Assembly (NCBI GenBank): GCA_013285915.1
Contig: JABDGS010000003.1
Span: forward strand, 1 to 64,000
Length of the DNA stretch: 64,000 nucleotides
Reading direction: 5' to 3'
Source of the DNA: Bacteroidota bacterium
Lineage (GTDB): Bacteria; Bacteroidota; Bacteroidia; Chitinophagales; Chitinophagaceae
The notes below the pieces were generated by a model. That model had not been told where the DNA came from and did no database searches. It was given only the letters and a program-made list of their open reading frames with translations. The number at the start of each line of letters is the position of its first letter. Within the stretch, counting starts at the first letter, position 1. A program made the position numbers and the translations under genes. Shown one piece after another: positions 60,653-64,000 of the stretch.

Positions 60653-61747
60653 ATGAGTATGATAAACAAGCATAACTACGAGGAATGGTTTTTACTGTAC
60701 GCGGATGATGAATTAAACCATCAGCAGCGGGCAGCAGTAGAACTGTTTGTGCAGCAAAACCCAGGTATGGGTGCTGAGCTGGAAACATTTATGCAGATGA
60801 AGCTGCAGCCCGAAGAAGGTATTGTTTTTCCCGGCAAACAATCCTTGTACAAAACATCTGATGTTGACATAAACATCAACAATTACGGAGCGTTCTTTTT
60901 ATTTTATATTGACAGGGAGTTAGACGAAACGGCGAGGGAGAAGGTTGAAAAATTTGTATTACAGCATCCGCAACTGCAGGATGAATTTACACTGCTTAAG
61001 CAAACAGTATTGCAACCGGAAGCAATAGTGTTTGGCGACAAAAGCAGCTTGTACAGAAAGGAAGAAGGCAGGCGTATTTACCCATTGTATTTGCGCTTTG
61101 CAGCAGCGGCAGCGTTAATTGGCATAGCTGTTTTGGGTTGGTGGTTATACCCTGCAGGCACTACTCATCCGGGAGTACACCCTGTAGCAGACCACAGCAT
61201 CAAAACAAAACCTGTTACTACGCAAACGCTACCGCAGGCAACTGATAAAATACAGCCTGTTGCACCAGTGCAACATGATATTCAGCAAAGCACAGCGGTT
61301 GTTAATAAAAAACAACCCAAGCAAAATAAAGCTGTAACGCCAGTACCAGTGGTAAATGAAGCACCTGCGCAACATACGGTTAATAACAGTGATTTGGCTG
61401 ATAATGATAATACAAAAGGCAATAAAGACGAACACATTGCCCCTTTACAGCCGCTACCAGTTATTAAAGAAACAGACCCAACATTGGCAAATGCAGGCAA
61501 TGCGCTTGTAAATGAAATTAAGCCGCCCACTGTAATAGATACTGATGGAGACAGGGATAGGGATAAGACTAACACAGTTTATACGCAGGTGGCTTATAAC
61601 GTGCCTTACAAAGTATTAGATACCAACGATGATGAAGACCGCTCAGTTTACGTAGGGTCTCTCGAACTGAATAAAGATAAAATAAGAGGATTTCTTAAAC
61701 GCGCAGGGCGCTTATTTGGCAGCAAAGCAAAAAAAGATACAGACTAA
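60653..61747 (+). CDS. Putative anti-sigma factor with duplicated N-terminal module and single TM
   Basis: 2 bp after the ECF sigma stop; two similar segments ending in LxPE..VF..KxSLYK; TM FAAAAALIGIAVLGWWLYP. Confidence 0.7.
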   Translation: MSMINKHNYEEWFLLYADDELNHQQRAAVELFVQQNPGMGAELETFMQMKLQPEEGIVFPGKQSLYKTSDVDININNYGAFFLFYIDRELDETAREKVEKFVLQHPQLQDEFTLLKQTVLQPEAIVFGDKSSLYRKEEGRRIYPLYLRFAAAAALIGIAVLGWWLYPAGTTHPGVHPVADHSIKTKPVTTQTLPQATDKIQPVAPVQHDIQQSTAVVNKKQPKQNKAVTPVPVVNEAPAQHTVNNSDLADNDNTKGNKDEHIAPLQPLPVIKETDPTLANAGNALVNEIKPPTVIDTDGDRDRDKTNTVYTQVAYNVPYKVLDTNDDEDRSVYVGSLELNKDKIRGFLKRAGRLFGSKAKKDTD

Positions 61748-61813
61748 CGCATGCCATTACCTAACCCATAGCAAAACGCCCGTGAAACATTTAGAATTTT
61801 TAACACAACTATT

Positions 61814-62692
61814 ATGAAAAGATTTTTTTCAGGTATGGTGGCAGTGATGCTGGCCCTGCAGGGATTTGCCCAAACCGACACGACAAAGAAAGACCAGGTA
61901 GATACCATACACGTTGGCAATTTTATCATTATTCAAAAAAATAAAGACCGTAACTACGGCAGCGACTCTGGTTATAATACATGGGGCGATCACAATTATA
62001 ACTTTAACCTCAACCTGTTTGGAAGCAACCACGTACGCAACAGCCACTCAAACCTAACTACCAACTGGTTTATATTTGATGTTGGCCTAACCAACTGGAA
62101 CGATCAAACTGCTTATGGCTCAGCAGAAGCAAATGCTTTTTTACATGCTAACGGTGGTGCACCGTTCACCAAGGAAGATCTGAAGCTGCAAACAGTAAAG
62201 TCTACCAATATTAATGTTTGGTTTTTTATGCAAAAACTCAACATAACCAAACACGTGCTTAACCTTAAATACGGCCTTGGTTTAGAGATGTTTAACTTCA
62301 GGTATTCAAACAACATCAGCTATAACAAATCACCGGTGTATATATACAGGGATGCTGTTGATTTTACAAAAGATAAGCTGTATACAAGTTATATTTCTGT
62401 ACCAATGATGCTTAATATTAATACTACGCCTGAAAAGAAAAGGGGCTTTAGTTTTAGCGGTGGTATAAGCGCGGGCTACAGGGTAGGCACGCATATAAAA
62501 CAAAAAAGCAGTGCAGACGGCAAGCATAAAATAGGCGGTGATTTTGACCTTGACCCATGGCGCGTGGCATACATTGCAGAACTTGGCCTGGGGCCGATAA
62601 GATTATATGGCAGCTACAGCCTGAACCCGCTTCAGCAGGATGCTGTAAAGCAATATCCTTATACCATTGGGTTTAGGTTAAGTAACTGGTGA
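61814..62692 (+). CDS. Outer membrane beta-barrel protein
   Basis: Signal peptide; alternating hydrophobic strands, C-terminal YPYTIGFRLSNW. Confidence 0.7.
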   Translation: MKRFFSGMVAVMLALQGFAQTDTTKKDQVDTIHVGNFIIIQKNKDRNYGSDSGYNTWGDHNYNFNLNLFGSNHVRNSHSNLTTNWFIFDVGLTNWNDQTAYGSAEANAFLHANGGAPFTKEDLKLQTVKSTNINVWFFMQKLNITKHVLNLKYGLGLEMFNFRYSNNISYNKSPVYIYRDAVDFTKDKLYTSYISVPMMLNINTTPEKKRGFSFSGGISAGYRVGTHIKQKSSADGKHKIGGDFDLDPWRVAYIAELGLGPIRLYGSYSLNPLQQDAVKQYPYTIGFRLSNW

Positions 62693-62718
62693 GAAGTGAA
62701 AAGGCAAAAGTGAAGTTT

Positions 62719-62746
62719 CGTTAATCGTCAATCGTGAAACGTGAAT
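62719..62746. repeat. Heptamer-period tandem run CGTNAAT (4 units)
   Basis: cgttaat cgtcaat cgtgaaa cgtgaat. Confidence 0.75.
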
Positions 62747-62915
62747 GCGATGCGTGCAGCTTAAAGCGTAAAGCCTACAACTTTCTTATACATATTTTCT
62801 CGTTTGTGCATTTTCAGATGTACACAGGGTGCTGGTTTTCCGGCGCCCTTCTTTTTGCCAACCCCCCTAAAGGGGACTTATGAGCTGCGAGTTAGTTAAG
62901 TTCTAATAAGAATGT

Positions 62916-63199
62916 AAACACTCTATAAACAATAATCAACACTCAATGCTCAAGTAAAGTAATCAACTATATGTTTTGTTGAAATTCAATATCTAGTGTC
63001 TGCTCCCCTGGAGCAATTAAAGAACTATAATTTTATTCGCTACAAAGCTTTTACCCCTCCGGAGTAAGGCAAGACAGCTTTTGTGAAATGAATAAAAATA
63101 TGCTCTGCCAATACCCCTCCGCTAACTATATAAAATAAATTACCGCTCACTCTCTTTCCACTGGAATATTGAGTGTTGATTATTGCTTATTGAGTGTTT
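62916..63199. repeat. Inverted-repeat cassette: 32-bp arms (30/32 identical) around 220 bp of non-coding DNA
   Basis: Left arm aaacactctataaacaataatcaacactcaat (62916-62947), right arm attgagtgttgattattgcttattgagtgttt (63168-63199). Confidence 0.8.
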
Positions 63200-63242
63200 C
63201 ACTGAATGGGAGTAACGCAAAGGCATACGGGAGGGCGTAATT

Positions 63243-64000
63243 CTAAATTTTGCCCGCTACATACATTTGGTCAAATGTGGGTTGCTGGCTGCCGCCTTCT
63301 TTTTCAAGCGTAACCGCAAACATTTGGGCGGTGGGAATATTTTTCATTTTGCAAACGCCATCGCAGTCGCCAATTAAGCCGGCATCAACCGGTTTACCGT
63401 CAACAATGGCCCAAAGCTGGTATTGTTTGCCTGTTGGCGCCTGTGGCAGCTTATTTACATAAACATACACGTCTTTTGTTCGGGTATCCCAATAAACTGT
63501 AGCAACATCGCCTTCCCTGCCTTTAACGCCGCCCATTTTCACCACATGCATGGCACTGTCCTGGAAAATATTAACCGTTTGCTGCAAGCTGTTATATTTT
63601 GTTTGGTATGCCTGCAGGGTTTTTTGGTTATTTAGTAAAGCCTCATAATCATTTGAAACACTACTGTATTTATCGTAGTAAAAGTAATTAAAGCCCGCAC
63701 TCACTACCAGCAGGATTGAGGCTGCAACGGCAATATACCGCCACGCGCCCGGTGTGGTAATTTGCACCACTTTAGCGGGCTGGCTTACGGGTACGGGCGT
63801 TTCCGCCGGTATTATTACCATTTTTGGCTCCTCAAATTCATCCTCAAGCGCATCCATTATCTGCTGCTTTAACTCAGCAGGCGGTGTTATACCATCTTCA
63901 GAAATATTGCTTTGTATAAGCGATGCAAACGCATCAACAGCCTGTTTTATTCCAGGGTATTGCACAGCAAGAGCTTCCAGTTCAGCCGCCTCCTCTGCAC
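63243..64000 (-). CDS. Anti-sigma factor (RskA-like), N-terminus beyond the window
   Basis: Frame remains open to base 64000; TM IAVAASILLVVSAGFNYFYYD; VYVNKLPQAPTGKQYQLWAIVDGKPVDAGLI. Confidence 0.88.
   Translation of the reverse strand, partial: AEEAAELEALAVQYPGIKQAVDAFASLIQSNISEDGITPPAELKQQIMDALEDEFEEPKMVIIPAETPVPVSQPAKVVQITTPGAWRYIAVAASILLVVSAGFNYFYYDKYSSVSNDYEALLNNQKTLQAYQTKYNSLQQTVNIFQDSAMHVVKMGGVKGREGDVATVYWDTRTKDVYVYVNKLPQAPTGKQYQLWAIVDGKPVDAGLIGDCDGVCKMKNIPTAQMFAVTLEKEGGSQQPTFDQMYVAGKI

Noticed and set aside
1-64000. tRNA, rRNA, CRISPR array, IS transposase, integrase or prophage genes
   Set aside because: None of the ORFs or intergenic regions showed recognisable signatures on reading; a tRNAscan/Infernal run would be needed to exclude small RNA genes formally.

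Overview
This is an ordinary-looking chromosomal window from a Bacteroidota genome, probably Chitinophagaceae-like judging by family content. No rRNA, tRNA, CRISPR array, intact IS element or prophage could be supported. Recognisable genes include a 5'-truncated ftsX, a DUF3098 gene, uppP, ruvC, a RelE/ParE-type TA pair, a GH106-like glycoside hydrolase, an arginase-family enzyme, PPK2, an ABC exporter, a Dps gene next to an OsmC::[4Fe-4S] fusion, dnaJ/grpE, an esterase/CitMHS/AtuA catabolic cluster, ppa/crcB, phoH, a LemA/TPM cluster, sugar-related secreted proteins (DUF1080, PmoA/DUF6807, Gfo/Idh/MocA, glutaminase-like DUF4965), kbl, an ECF sigma/anti-sigma/outer-membrane cluster and a truncated anti-sigma (RskA-like) gene. 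The observations most worth following up are: (1) at least six intergenic loci carrying unrelated sequences that share a 7-8 bp tandem period (STRR-like), two of which form near-perfect 32-38 bp inverted repeats around ~200 bp of non-coding DNA; (2) three consecutive genes at 45.4-48.6 kb, each broken by frameshifts at A/T runs; (3) a translationally overlapped two-gene accessory operon of unknown function at 54.5-55.4 kb; (4) an anti-sigma-like protein with an internal tandem duplication; (5) two perfect adjacent palindromes upstream of a carboxylesterase gene; (6) dispersed CCCCTAAAGGGG palindromes, one forming the C-terminal tail of Kbl. All family names come from reading the translations; no database search was run.
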